A DNA stretch of 64,000 nt from Angiostrongylus vasorum (GCA_018806985.1 JADANN010000458.1:2728001-2792000), one strand, 5' to 3'. Shown: positions 42,201-46,200, counted from the first letter of the stretch. Numbers and translations are program-made. Notes: generated from the letters alone by a model not told the origin.

Positions 42201-43282
42201 GGTGTTGTATTAATTCTTCCTTCTATAAATGACCACTGAGATAATAAGAGCACAACTGTTTAGCATCTCGTGACTGGAGATGTACAACATGGTTCATCTC
42301 CCAGTACAGTCTACCAAGCCGGGAACGCGATCGACATTTCTACTGCATTCATTCGAACTATATGAAAAAAATATGCAAGATAGACTTACTCCAAGAGGTA
42401 TTTTTGCCCTCACAGATGCTAGCAAAATCTCAGCATCAGGAGGATTAACGATAGTTTCGGCAATTACTGTTCCAGCTCGAACGTCTCCATCAACATCGTA
42501 GAAAAACGGCCTCAACTCTGATTGGGGGAAGAAACACCCTGCAATCAGTACCTCATTAGCATTCCTGGTGCGTAAGTGTTCCATTCAGAAATGTCGATCA
42601 TCTTACGGAGAATTTTACGTTTTCAATGTTAGACCAAAGTGATAGTGCTCGGAAATTCACGATAACGCGTTCTGTTCACAGACCCAATCTACTGTCGGTT
42701 TGCGGCTCTATGATGTCAACGTAATATAAAAAATGAAGGAGGGTGACAAGTTCTTCTTCCCACCATTCATGTTATCATTTTGACAACTATACTACTGAGT
42801 AAATGTTCCCAGGACGGAGTGTTGAGAGAACATTTTTCTTAGTTGTTTTCTAGAAAACTATCATCAAAATTGCAGCTATAGGTTCTGGCCTTAAGTGATG
42901 ACAGAACACACATTTCTTTGTTGTAAAATTCTGTGCAGAAGAGCAAATCTCCTACTATAACCCATGAGAAAGCACATTTTCACACACATTTAGGAACCTT
43001 AAATGTTTCAGTTAAAGAATTTTCCTCAACAGAAAGAAGACAATCGATGCTGATTTGCATTCGCTCCGAGAGAGATACTCAATCTCTTTCATTCAAATGG
43101 AGAAAAAACCTTCTCGCTAAGAGAAAAGATACATTTTCTTCCGAGAGTTCGTCGATTTGGAGTGCGCACAAAACTGCTTAAACTGGTGAGTAATGGCGCT
43201 ATGGACTCACGTGACCGTATCCGAGAATCGACCATCGTGAAAAAGAGGCGAAAAGCAACGAAGTGAGTATTGCCACGTTCAT
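1..43282 (-). CDS. Giant cadherin, 41 exons traced, 3' end beyond the window
   Basis: Extracellular part of a very large cadherin, a family of surface adhesion proteins built from about 110-residue EC repeats. Neighbouring exons join in phase into repeats with the usual landmarks: Ca-site linkers such as LDENDNRP (e10), DVNDNAPRF (e19), DVNDNRPVF (e34) and NRNDNPPIF (e36), DxD motifs (AIDIDE, ASDQDSG, ASDSDSG) and LDRE-like turns (LDYE, LDHE). About 19-20 repeats are visible, many with weakened Ca motifs. Introns range from 71 bases (e24-e25) to 8 kb (e16-e17). No EGF, laminin G, membrane or cytoplasmic segment is seen, so the gene goes on past base 1. Fat, Dachsous and nematode CDH-type cadherins are all possible; I do not assign a C. 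elegans name. Several joins are unresolved and several homopolymer frameshifts are needed (see exons and findings). Confidence 0.9.
465..682 (-). CDS. Cadherin exon 40
   Basis: Two split bases plus 72 codons; acceptor TTATTGTAG, donor [29 protein letters not shown] then LFTIDRDFW and DEILAVRD: an EC repeat with degenerate Ca motifs after the exon 39 linker. Confidence 0.92.
683..3741. other. Intron 39-40, nothing recognised
   Basis: Three kilobases of AT-rich DNA. Open frames here lack splice sites in a useful phase or any motif I know, and I see no repeat copy shared with the rest of the window. Confidence 0.6.
3742..4069 (-). CDS. Cadherin exon 39: EC end and Ser/Thr-rich linker
   Basis: 109 codons plus one base; acceptor TTGTTTCAG, donor [30 protein letters not shown] then AIAEDNG and [10 protein letters not shown] end a repeat; about 70 residues rich in Ser, Thr and acidic residues follow, a second mucin-like spacer. 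Confidence 0.93.
4829..5286. repeat. Foldback repeat with 52-base direct repeats
   Basis: Two arms face each other: 4832-4921 and 4998-5131 are reverse complements (ACCACACCATGCGGGTCCTT against AAGGATTCGCATGGTGTGAT). A 52-53-base unit (GATACCCTGCCGTTAAAAAT onward) occurs in direct orientation at 4924-4976 and 5235-5286, differing by one A. The right arm has a tRNA-like promoter look (GTTCGTTCCCC). Sits 50 bases from cadherin exon 38. Confidence 0.75.
5337..5517 (-). CDS. Cadherin exon 38
   Basis: One split base plus 60 codons; acceptor GATTTTTAG, donor [26 protein letters not shown] then [17 protein letters not shown] and LFAIDAE. Confidence 0.95.
6018..6280 (-). CDS. Cadherin exon 37
   Basis: 87 codons plus two bases; acceptor GCATTTCAG, donor [31 protein letters not shown], later [19 protein letters not shown]: nearly a whole EC repeat in one exon. 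Confidence 0.95.
6838..6965 (-). repeat. pLTR-like fragment with hammerhead-like core
   Basis: The minus strand has TGATGAAGGC...GTCGAAACGTTAGCC at about 6871-6901, then CAACCTCGTGTAAG. The flank (GACGCCACAT...CTGTGGACT) is shared with 16235-16360. In intron 36-37. Confidence 0.55.
7165..7312 (+). repeat. Dispersed repeat, family C
   Basis: CCGCGATTAACCC, ACCTGGGGATTCGCCA and CTCTATGAGGGAGATCCGT align with 46360-46550. Confidence 0.55.
7516..7563. repeat. CT-rich low-complexity run
   Basis: Almost pure C and T, including an unbroken run of more than ten C. Confidence 0.9.
7656..7708. repeat. TA microsatellite
   Basis: Alternating T and A with a few G and C interruptions. Confidence 0.9.
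7857..7912. repeat. TA microsatellite
   Basis: More than 20 TA units, 150 bases from the previous one. Confidence 0.9.
7940..8235 (-). repeat. tRNA-headed SINE, family 1
   Basis: The head with box A-like TGGCGCAGTGGTTGGAGGCG-type text lies at the high end, the body contains AAGTCGAATGCATGGC and the tail CCCTCAGGGATTGACC. The same unit occurs at 28.2, 46.6, 48.6 and 51.0 kb. Confidence 0.7.
8372..8520 (+). repeat. Foldback-family repeat, single arm
   Basis: GAGATATTTGCAAAACTCCG-type text through CACCACACCATGCGGGTCCT. It ends about 50 bases before the donor side of cadherin exon 36. Confidence 0.65.
8572..8748 (-). CDS. Cadherin exon 36
   Basis: 59 codons, acceptor TCTCCTCAG, donor CAG/GTCCGT, phase 0 to 0. 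[30 protein letters not shown] and [12 protein letters not shown]: full second half of an EC repeat and the linker. Confidence 0.95.
10100..10400 (+). repeat. SINE family 2, 5'-truncated
   Basis: CCTAGTACGGCTATCC and GAAAGCTTTCGTAGATTACG match the family body; the head is not recognisable. In intron 35-36. Confidence 0.45.
10468..10599 (-). CDS. Cadherin exon 35, with homopolymer frameshift
   Basis: Acceptor [29 protein letters not shown] then [11 protein letters not shown]; reading the A6 run at 10494-10499 (plus strand) as five restores [10 protein letters not shown] and phase 0 at donor ACT/GTAAGC, joining exon 36 (SPNT/ALLRI). Confidence 0.87.
10952..11046 (-). CDS. Cadherin exon 34 with DVNDNRPVF linker
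   Basis: Acceptor TTGCTTCAG, phase 0. [20 protein letters not shown] then WNVTEG. Donor taken as GGCTC/GTTTGC, which leaves the join to exon 35 one base out of phase. Confidence 0.88.
11100..11227 (-). CDS. Cadherin exon 33
   Basis: Two split bases plus 42 codons; acceptor AGTTCAAG, donor [29 protein letters not shown] then [14 protein letters not shown]: strands D to F with an LLGRE turn. Confidence 0.93.
11654..11861 (-). CDS. Cadherin exon 32
   Basis: 69 codons plus one base; acceptor TGAATTCAG, donor [29 protein letters not shown] closes one repeat and [20 protein letters not shown] opens the next. Confidence 0.95.
12095..12425 (+). repeat. Foldback-family repeat
   Basis: Full single unit from TTTACTGCCTACTCTTTTTA to GACAGTAAATAAAAAAG, in intron 31-32. 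Confidence 0.65.
12514..12620 (-). CDS. Cadherin exon 31, with homopolymer frameshift
   Basis: [10 protein letters not shown] and [20 protein letters not shown] lie in different frames; one base less in the A6 run at 12577-12582 (plus strand) joins them and gives phase 0 at donor CTG/GTTTGT, matching exon 32. The 5' boundary (ATTAG, one split base) does not match exon 30, so an exon may be missing. Confidence 0.72.
12898..13008 (-). CDS. Cadherin exon 30
   Basis: 37 codons, acceptor ATTTTTAG, donor [29 protein letters not shown] then [12 protein letters not shown]: linker and A/B strands of a repeat, in phase with exon 29. Confidence 0.9.
13079..13192 (-). CDS. Cadherin exon 29
   Basis: 38 codons, acceptor GAATTCAG, donor GGG/GTGTGA, phase 0 to 0. 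[20 protein letters not shown] then VVVRAVNVD: strands D to F. Confidence 0.88.
13761..13890 (-). CDS. Cadherin exon 28, with homopolymer frameshift
   Basis: Acceptor CGATTGCAG, phase 0. [20 protein letters not shown], then a frame break; shortening the A6 run at 13807-13812 (plus strand) by one restores [14 protein letters not shown] and puts the donor ACG/GTTTGT in phase 0, joining exon 29 (DPNT/GELIV). Confidence 0.85.
14708..14830 (+). repeat. pLTR-like module: hammerhead-like core plus CCGAGG hairpin
   Basis: TTGATGAAGAC...TCGAAACGTTAGTC at 14710-14741, then at 14807-14828 the motif CCGAGGTTAAATGACGGTCGG, whose ends can pair. Followed by a TA microsatellite. Confidence 0.5.
14841..14884. 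repeat. TA microsatellite
   Basis: About 20 TA units directly after a pLTR-like module. Confidence 0.9.
15321..15450 (-). CDS. Possible cadherin exon 27
   Basis: Open frame after acceptor GCATACAG, reading [15 protein letters not shown] and [11 protein letters not shown], ending at a possible donor GACA/GTACAT. It could be an F-strand segment but lacks firm EC landmarks and its end phase does not fit exon 28. Confidence 0.35.
15727..15865 (-). CDS. Cadherin exon 26 (boundaries uncertain)
   Basis: [16 protein letters not shown] then [14 protein letters not shown] matches strands B to E. No donor exists before the stop unless the A8 run (15744-15751, plus strand) is shortened by one, after which GAGA/GTTGAT is available. 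The link to exon 25 is out of phase, so a small exon may be missing. Confidence 0.55.
16235..16420 (+). repeat. pLTR-like module: hammerhead-like core plus CGAGG hairpin
   Basis: CTGATGAAGACG...ACGAAACTTTGGC at 16299-16330, CAACCTCGTGTAAG, then GGCGAGGTTAAGTGTAAGTC at 16395-16414. The left flank is similar to the reverse of 6900-6965. Confidence 0.5.
17080..17232 (-). CDS. Cadherin exon 25
   Basis: 51 codons after a 71-base intron; acceptor GCGCCAG, donor GAC/GTCAGT, phase 0. [20 protein letters not shown] gives strands E-F and [13 protein letters not shown] the next repeat start. Confidence 0.88.
17304..17434 (-). CDS. Cadherin exon 24, with probable 1-base deletion
   Basis: Two frames are both cadherin-like: [14 protein letters not shown] first, then [20 protein letters not shown]. 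They join if CCC at 17393-17395 (plus strand) is really four C, giving 44 codons in phase 0 on both sides. Without correction a shorter exon starting at 17376 would join exon 23 in phase 2, but would drop the TDNSG segment. Donor CGA/GTCAGT. Confidence 0.75.
17797..17945 (+). repeat. Foldback-family repeat, short
   Basis: GAAACAACCACAATGATGTC through GTTCACCGCCACACCATTCC, in intron 23-24. Confidence 0.6.
18100..18204 (-). CDS. Cadherin exon 23
   Basis: Acceptor AATGCAG, phase 0. [11 protein letters not shown] closes one repeat; [16 protein letters not shown] opens the next. Two donors: GTC/GTTTTA (used here, phase 0) or AAG/GTTGGC ending at 18092 (phase 2). The choice is linked to how exon 24 is read. 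Confidence 0.82.
18205..19552. other. Intron 22-23, nothing recognised
   Basis: No repeat shared with the rest of the window and no cadherin-like frame. Exons 22 and 23 join in phase across it. Confidence 0.6.
19553..19651 (-). CDS. Cadherin exon 22
   Basis: 33 codons, acceptor CTTTTCAG, donor AAG/GTGGAC, phase 0 to 0. [20 protein letters not shown] then VVAEDQ follows SINEQ of exon 21 (strands E-F). Confidence 0.9.
19706..19870 (-). CDS. Cadherin exon 21
   Basis: 55 codons, acceptor CCTTTCAG, donor CAG/GTGAGG, phase 0 to 0. [20 protein letters not shown] then [16 protein letters not shown] is a complete EC first half; ends TFSINEQ. Confidence 0.93.
20470..20646 (-). CDS. Cadherin exon 20, with homopolymer frameshift
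   Basis: Phase 1 join to exon 19. Reads [17 protein letters not shown] then [11 protein letters not shown]; then the frame breaks. If the run of six G (plus strand, 20541-20546) is read as five, it continues [20 protein letters not shown] and the donor CAG/GTTTGC falls in phase 0, as exon 21 needs. Confidence 0.85.
20757..21130 (+). repeat. Dispersed repeat, family B
   Basis: GGAGGTGTTCCCGAGTGTCG ... CCAGCTAAGAGTAAACCAAT ... GGAACCACAATGGCCTAACC. The same order of blocks occurs at 58.2-58.6 kb (minus) and 60.3-60.6 kb (plus). Intron 19-20. Confidence 0.65.
21348..21570 (-). CDS. Cadherin exon 19 with DVNDNAPRF linker
   Basis: 74 codons plus one base; acceptor CACTCTAG, donor [29 protein letters not shown] and later [17 protein letters not shown] are textbook EC linker and Ca-binding motifs. 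Confidence 0.95.
21683..21841 (-). CDS. Cadherin exon 18
   Basis: 53 codons, acceptor GTTTTTAG, donor AAG/GTGCGA, phase 0 to 0. Contains [29 protein letters not shown] and NYEFK: strands C to F of the repeat begun in exon 17. Confidence 0.9.
22150..22255 (-). repeat. SINE head fragment
   Basis: TGTAGCGCAGTTGTTAGGGG on the minus strand, with GATCGACC and GGCTTGGTGAGCC, is the head of SINE family 1 without its body. It sits about 50 bases downstream of the exon 17 donor. Confidence 0.5.
22304..22435 (-). CDS. Cadherin exon 17
   Basis: 44 codons, acceptor GTTGCTTCAG, donor AGG/GTGAGG, phase 0 to 0. [12 protein letters not shown] completes the G-strand after SATDGECT of exon 16; then [17 protein letters not shown] starts a new repeat. 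Confidence 0.88.
23190..23825. repeat. Foldback-family repeat, paired inverted units
   Basis: Unit 23190-23545 is followed by an inverted unit 23560-23825 (GATCACTGCCATCACCAATC against GATTGCTGATGGCAGTGATC). A further arm at 23445-23545 repeats the GCAAATATCTCAGCATCATC end. In intron 16-17. Confidence 0.7.
24550..26700 (+). pseudogene. Dead Penelope-like retroelement (RT + GIY-YIG)
   Basis: Retroelement relic on the plus strand, antisense to the cadherin gene, inside intron 16-17. The reverse transcriptase lies at about 25190-25800 with [32 protein letters not shown] and, after a frameshift near 25730, RYIDDCF, the Penelope-type RT blocks. The GIY-YIG endonuclease (26347-26700) shows [16 protein letters not shown] and a downstream EAFWI, which is diagnostic of Penelope elements. 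N-terminal pieces sit at 24600-25010. Several frameshifts and stops (about 24775, 25008, 25730, 25806, 25890) show it is dead. The flank after the stop matches the pLTR-like repeats elsewhere in the window. Confidence 0.88.
26836..26934 (+). repeat. 3' pLTR-like tail of the Penelope-like element
   Basis: Starts 135 bases after the GIY-YIG stop. Contains AACGTCAGCTAC and, 60 bases on, ACAACCTGGCGATTG, matching both arms of the 55.5-55.9 kb inverted repeat. The hammerhead-like core found in other copies is eroded here, but this copy ties that repeat to the Penelope-like element. Confidence 0.65.
26935..28235. other. Part of intron 16-17 without recognised feature
   Basis: Between the Penelope tail and a SINE. 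A 67-codon minus-strand frame near 27640-27830 ([16 protein letters not shown]) faintly resembles a G-strand, but exons 16 and 17 already join in phase without it. Confidence 0.4.
28236..28522 (-). repeat. tRNA-headed SINE, family 1
   Basis: Best-preserved copy of the family, about 285 bases, in intron 16-17. The head TGGCGCAGTGGTTGGAGGCG is near 28510. Confidence 0.72.
29215..29665 (-). repeat. tRNA-headed SINE, family 2 (diverged)
   Basis: The minus strand has a GTTCGACC head near 29610, GGGAACGCTCTAGCTCGGCT, and the family tail to about 29290. In intron 16-17. Confidence 0.45.
30122..30150 (+). repeat. Solo CGAGGTTAAATGA motif
   Basis: TCGAGGTTAAATGACTGTGG resembles the hairpin motif of the pLTR-like modules, without a hammerhead-like core nearby. 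A TA microsatellite follows, as at 14.8 kb. Confidence 0.35.
30180..30246. repeat. TA microsatellite
   Basis: TA units with TG interruptions, after a solo CGAGGTTAAATGA motif. Confidence 0.9.
30524..30664 (-). CDS. Cadherin exon 16
   Basis: 47 codons, acceptor TTTTCAATCAG, donor ACG/GTAGGT, phase 0 to 0. Reads [17 protein letters not shown] then [13 protein letters not shown]. Its partner, exon 17, lies 8.1 kb away. Confidence 0.88.
31040..31310 (+). repeat. SINE family 1, diverged copy
   Basis: GGCAAATTGGTACCAAACTT and AACTGCGAGTCATTTTAAAG match the family body; the head is lost. It ends right beside cadherin exon 15. Confidence 0.5.
31328..31424 (-). CDS. Cadherin exon 15 (3' end uncertain)
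   Basis: [18 protein letters not shown] looks like strands D-E with an NSAG turn and continues exon 14. Acceptor TTTCGAG is weak; donor GTTCTG is a guess, placed before a SINE relic that begins just below. At least one exon seems to be missing before exon 16, since the next repeat start is not found. Confidence 0.55.
31514..31615 (-). CDS. Cadherin exon 14
   Basis: 34 codons after the linker: [20 protein letters not shown], an EC A/B-strand pair. Phase 0 to 0; acceptor TGTGGAG is atypical, donor AAG/GTTTGC. Confidence 0.75.
32038..32449 (-). CDS. Cadherin exon 13: long Ser/Thr-rich linker
   Basis: 137 codons. Starts [13 protein letters not shown], joining exon 12 in phase ([12 protein letters not shown]), then about 120 residues rich in Ser, Thr and Ala with scattered acidic residues, ending HGEDDE at donor GTGATT, phase 0. 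The composition suggests an O-glycosylated, mucin-like spacer inside or between EC repeats. Confidence 0.8.
33082..33242 (-). CDS. Cadherin exon 12
   Basis: Acceptor TTCTTCAG, phase 0; donor TTTTTG/GTGAGT, phase 2. Reads [19 protein letters not shown] and later [14 protein letters not shown], that is strand C through the next repeat linker. Confidence 0.9.
33311..33386 (-). CDS. Cadherin exon 11
   Basis: 25 codons reading [20 protein letters not shown] then IDIDE. Acceptor GCTCAG, phase 2 start, donor GAG/GTGGAG, phase 0. The DID E motif continues straight into exon 12. Confidence 0.88.
33810..33917 (-). CDS. Cadherin exon 10 with LDENDNRP linker
   Basis: [19 protein letters not shown] is the textbook end of one EC repeat and start of the next. 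The phase 2 donor AA/GTACAT fits exon 11 exactly. The frame stays open and cadherin-like for another 30 codons (to about 33722), so a longer alternative end is possible. Confidence 0.85.
34420..34500 (+). repeat. pLTR-like fragment with hammerhead-like core
   Basis: CTGAAGAAGACC...GGCGAAACGTCAGCTAC at 34422-34454, then CAACCTCGCATC. A SINE follows at once. Confidence 0.55.
34531..34900 (+). repeat. tRNA-headed SINE, family 2
   Basis: GGGCGGGTAGCACAATGGTA head, then a body with CCTCTAGCCCGGCTACACTA and TTTCGTGGACGATGGGTGCG. Similar copies at 10.1, 29.2, 40.4 and 56.2 kb. Confidence 0.6.
35329..35463 (-). CDS. Cadherin exon 9
   Basis: 45 codons, phase 0 start, acceptor GATTTCAG, donor CGT/GTAGGT. 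Contains [15 protein letters not shown] and ends [11 protein letters not shown], the strands D to F of the repeat begun in exon 8. The phase does not match exon 10 as drawn. Confidence 0.85.
35901..36174 (-). CDS. Cadherin exon 8: polar linker and EC start
   Basis: Acceptor TTTTTAG, phase 0. About 55 polar, Ser/Pro/Glu-rich residues, then [19 protein letters not shown], a classic EC start. The donor AAG/GTGGGT gives a phase that fits exon 9 only if the A6 run (35902-35907) is really five; alternatively the exon runs to 35887 with the weaker donor GTACTG and no correction. Confidence 0.85.
36195..36285. repeat. AAT/ATT-rich simple repeat
   Basis: Imperfect AAT and AGT triplets, then ATTATAATT-type palindromic text. 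Upstream of cadherin exon 8. Confidence 0.8.
36750..36830 (-). repeat. pLTR-like fragment with hammerhead-like core
   Basis: The minus strand reads CTGAAGAAGGC...GCCGAAATGCC (36795-36824) followed by ACAACCTCTTGC. In intron 7-8. Confidence 0.5.
37262..37365 (+). repeat. pLTR-like module: hammerhead-like core plus CCGAGG motif
   Basis: CTGAGGAAGGTGAAACGCCG then AAACGTCAGCC (37270-37300); 40 bases later GCCGAGGTTAAAAAAAAGTC followed by GG (37341-37362). Confidence 0.55.
37800..38170 (+). pseudogene. RTE C-terminal fragment
   Basis: Plus-strand text includes [18 protein letters not shown] and RLPRASRTH, the RTE C-terminal region also seen at 43.9 kb. Broken by stops. In intron 7-8. Confidence 0.6.
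38871..39018 (-). CDS. Cadherin exon 7
   Basis: Starts with one base after TCGTTAG, ends at the strong donor GAATTC/GTAAGC in phase 0. Reads [17 protein letters not shown] then NFQIWHIEF, a weak match to a mid-repeat. Assignment rests mostly on splice sites and phase on both sides. Confidence 0.6.
39113..39243 (-). CDS. Cadherin exon 6
   Basis: Acceptor ACATTTCAG, phase 0. [17 protein letters not shown] completes the repeat begun in exon 5 (LKLIAK/AARSDN). The chosen donor GTCGAT gives a phase 2 end that fits exon 7; AAG/GTGAAA or a GC donor (CAG/GCAAGC) are alternatives. Confidence 0.72.
39430..39880 (-). pseudogene. RTE C-terminal fragment
   Basis: [23 protein letters not shown] and [12 protein letters not shown] match the RTE C-terminus (compare GIRRSDLRQRSKI at 44.1 kb). 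In intron 5-6, opposite in orientation to the 37.8 kb fragment. Confidence 0.65.
39955..40062 (-). repeat. tRNA-like SINE head
   Basis: The minus strand has TGTGGTGCAGTGGGTAACAC (box A-like) and GTCGCGTTCGAATCCAGATT (box B-like). The acceptor and T stems do not close, so it is not a working tRNA. Confidence 0.45.
40400..40770 (+). repeat. tRNA-headed SINE, family 2
   Basis: GTGGGTGGAGCAGTGGTAGT head, GGGAACGCCCTAGCACGGCT and TTTCGCGAATGATGGATGCG in the body. Confidence 0.6.
40862..41060 (-). CDS. Cadherin exon 5
   Basis: About 66 codons ending PINLKLIAK, an F-strand, at donor AAG/GTGTTT in phase 0. The next exon supplies the G-strand. Starts after TTCAG with one base of a split codon; the matching 2-base end is not seen in exon 4. 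Confidence 0.72.
41157..41243 (-). CDS. Cadherin exon 4
   Basis: 29 codons, phase 0 start, acceptor CTTTAG, weak donor GTGCTG. Reads [20 protein letters not shown], continuing exon 3 (LEVNE/KLSVGE), with a DWD in place of the usual DxD. The join to exon 5 is out of phase as drawn, so this 3' end may be wrong. Confidence 0.78.
41713..41934 (-). CDS. Cadherin exon 3
   Basis: 74 codons, phase 0 to 0, acceptor CTGTTCAG, donor GAG/GTAACG. Contains the end of EC1 ([14 protein letters not shown]) and, after [15 protein letters not shown], the start of the next repeat. Joins exons 2 and 4 in frame. Confidence 0.88.
42390..42538 (-). CDS. Cadherin exon 2: start of first EC repeat
   Basis: Reads ...[19 protein letters not shown], the A-strand and Gly-Thr-Val pattern of an EC repeat start. 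Donor GTAAGT, phase 0. Two acceptors are possible (before 42538 or before 42517, both leaving 2 bases to complete a codon). Confidence 0.75.
43211..43282 (-). CDS. Cadherin exon 1: start codon and signal peptide
   Basis: The ATG at 43282 opens 24 codons with a hydrophobic core ([12 protein letters not shown]), as in a secretory signal peptide, followed by the good donor GTGAGT at 43210. Ten bases upstream of the ATG is a TTTCAG acceptor, the spacing expected of a spliced-leader site. Phase does not fit exon 2 unless the weaker donor GTCACG (three bases earlier in the transcript sense, after TAC G) is used; then the first cadherin repeat follows directly. It could instead be an internal exon, because cadherin-like exons exist upstream. 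Confidence 0.55.
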
Positions 43283-43291
43283 TTCATTAAG

Positions 43292-43305
43292 TCTGAAATG
43301 TAAAG
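43292..43305 (-). promoter_or_regulatory. Possible SL1 trans-splice acceptor
   Basis: On the minus strand a pyrimidine-rich stretch ends in ACATTTCAG, 10 bases before the signal-peptide ATG. Nematode spliced-leader acceptors have this consensus and a short leader. An ordinary cis acceptor would look the same, so this rests on exon 1 being the true start. Confidence 0.45.
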
Positions 43306-43319
43306 CTTAAAATCAAAAA

Positions 43320-43712
43320 TGTTAACTTTTTATTTACTGTCCACTACAATTTTTCAGTGCAACGTATTATGTGAAACACAACTACGATGATGCTGAAACA
43401 TTTGCAACACTCGGATCTCAAGTGTCTGCGGTGGGGATCAAACACGCAATTACCCCTATCTGGGGGCTAACTTAGGATTAGTTGGGTTCAATGCCGATTT
43501 GTGCTTCCCATATCAATCCCGTTGACGGGTGACTGCTGAGGGGCACTGGTAGACAGAAAGCTAGCTGACAGAAAGGCAAAACGAAGGACCCGCCTAGTGT
43601 GGTGGTGAACGCGTTAGCGGCCGAAAAGGGTAGTAGCGTGTTCGATCCCCATCGTAAACTGTTTTGCAAATATCTCAGCATCACTGTGGTAGAAAAGTTT
43701 TGTTCATTCAGT
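43320..43712. repeat. Foldback-family repeat, paired inverted units
   Basis: Left arm 43320-43470 (ATGATGCTGAAACATTTGCA) and inverted right arm 43470-43700 (TTTGCAAATATCTCAGCATC). Lies just upstream of cadherin exon 1. Confidence 0.65.
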
Positions 43713-43819
43713 TGTTTCATCTATTTATTTAAAAATAATGCTGAAGTTGGACGAGAGAATACGCGAAAATTTAAACGACATTTCGGCTTGTTGAAAAGAA
43801 CGGTCTGAATAGCGAAAGT

Positions 43820-46200
43820 AAGAGAAGTTTTTACTAGGATCACTTTCACCCTGTATCACGTGTAGTCCCGTTGATCGTCGAGTGACTCGAGCGGGCGTCA
43901 GTAGATCTTCCATTTTTTCTATGTCGCGTGCAAGAGTAACCCAATGGGTTCTGCTCGCTCTAGGGACTCGTCGAGCATCATATTTTTTCTTTTGGCTCTT
44001 CGTGAGGAACTCTGACCATCGGGTCGGTGGTCTTCCTGCAGTACATTTGATATCCCGAGGGATCCAGTCACTAACGGCTCTTGTCCATCGGTAGTCATTC
44101 ATACGCATTACGTGTCCGGCCCACCTTATCTTCGATTGTTTGGCGTACAGGACGGCATATTTGATTTTTGATCGTTGACGCAGGTCAGACCTTCGGATCC
44201 CATTCCTTACTTGTGTGAAACGGAATACTCCTAGCATCGTCCTTTCGACTGCGCGTTCGATAACGCTGAGTAATCTTTCATCCTGCTTACGCAGCGGGTG
44301 GCGGTAAATAATTTTGGCGAGATTGTTTCGACTTGCCTAACTTCTCTTTTAACGTCAACGTTAACATCGTTGTAGAATGGTGATATCTTGGTTGTGGAAT
44401 TTTTGTACAGCTCACGAAGAGTCTTTATGTTCTGAATAGGGACTCCTTGACTCTCAAGTGCTTCCATGACTGCTTCTACTTCAGTTAAATCAAAGACCTT
44501 CTGTAAATCGATGAAGGTGAGACACAGCGGTCTTTTGTACTCTCGCGATACTTCAATGAGCCTTCTTATCGTGTGGACGTGGTCCATGGTGCTAAAGAGG
44601 ACCGGCGGAAGGTTCTTCAGGTGTTCCGATCTTACCGATGAAAGGGCATATTCGGATTTCGGAAGAGAGAACCGGTGGTAGAACTATCCATCCTCCTTTA
44701 TTTCATATGATGGGAGGTGGACGTGGCTATCGAAGAGATCTGAGTAGTATTCATGGAATATTTCTTCCATTGCTTTTTCTGGACGCTGTTACTGTTCCGT
44801 TTAGGCGTCGGAGTGCAATCACCTTGGTTTTTTTAATTGGCGAAGCATCGGTGGCTTTGCGAATGCTTTTCCCAGCCTCTCCAGCTTCGACCATTACTGC
44901 TGCTCTTCTCTCTTTAAGATATTCTTTTATCGCCTGCCTGCATTGTTTTGCAAGTTCGGACGTTAGTTCGCGGTTGCCTGCAGCTCGTGCGATTCCACGC
45001 TGGCGTATCAGCTCGAGTGTTTCTGGAGACAGACGTTTCTTGGTGACTTTCGAACTCTCAGCTTTCATAGCGCTGACGTGAAGATGTTGAATGAGCCGAT
45101 CGTATTCTTCGTCGATGTTATCGACAACGGCATCTTCCCAACAGCCGACTAATGAATTGAATAAGTCTCATTTTTATGGTGGTGGTGGGACTTCGGTTTT
45201 TGAATTTAGCGGCTTTTTTCTCCTTTGCGCGAGAAACAGAATCTTGCACGAAGGAGACGGTGGTCTGATCCCGTGTAGAATTTTTGGGACAACAGCGACA
45301 TCGGTTAGGTAAAACCTTCTATTTACTATGATGTGGTCTATTTCGTTATGGTACTCTCCACTGGGAGACTCCCACGTCCAGCGCTGAGGGTGGGGCTTCT
45401 GGAATTGTGAGTTACCATGGATTGCCTTGGTGGCCATGATAAACTCAGACAGCCGCTCACCCTGTTCGTTCCATTCTAATCCGTGGGTCCCAATGTGACG
45501 TTCTTCAGACGTTCTTCTTGGTCCAATTTTGGCGTTAAAATCTCCATTGATGACCTTGAAGGATGTATGGTCTTCTCCACAGAACTTCTCTAAGTCTATT
45601 TAGAACCCTTCGGTTTCCTCTTCGCCATAGTTTGATGTCAGCGCGTAAACGACGAAGATTGTCAAAGCCGGTATTGATCCAAATCTTTTTAATCGTAAAC
45701 GTCCGATTCGGGTTGTAAACTGTTCGAATGAATCGATGTTCATGGACAAACTCGTGTTGACGGGAACGCTGACTCCGCCGACTCCTCTACTGTCGCATGT
45801 TCTGAGCTACAGTTCTTCTCCGGTGTCATAGACGGCGTTGAATAGGTGGCGCTTTCTCGTCTCAGCCAGGCCGATGACGTCGTACCTTTTCCTTCTTGCT
45901 TGCATGAGCAAGTCTTCTATAGAGGACTCGGATGCAGATGTACGTGCATTGTATGTACAGATCGTCATCTTAGTTCTTTGTAATCCAGGCAGCTTCCATT
46001 GGCCCTGAGATTTTAGCAGCCTCTCCGTACTCGCCCCACCCAATGCTGCAAAATTGGGGGGCTCTTTCGAGGTCAAGGGAATGAGGCCCGTTTTTTTTAA
46101 ACTGTGTTTAGCATTTTTGATACCCACGTATAGCTTGCTGGGCTCTGAACGTGGTGGCTGGGTATACTCACGGGTAGCTTGCCAGGCTTTCACGGAGTGG
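43820..46200 (-). pseudogene. Dead RTE-type non-LTR retrotransposon
   Basis: Pieces in order on the minus strand: endonuclease N-terminus at 45830-45975 (ICTYNARTSASESSIEDLL, DVIGLAETRK), endonuclease C-terminus at 45285-45435 ([18 protein letters not shown]), a basic linker at 44765-45065, an RT part at 44300-44590 (LTFIDLQKVFD, RELY, TISPKLF), and the C-terminal KIRWAGHVMRMNDYRWT at 43840-44237. The RT finger region and the catalytic FADD box are absent: the text runs from SPKLF almost straight into the C-terminal domain. Stops and frameshifts occur throughout. It lies between cadherin exon 1 and U3. Confidence 0.85.
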
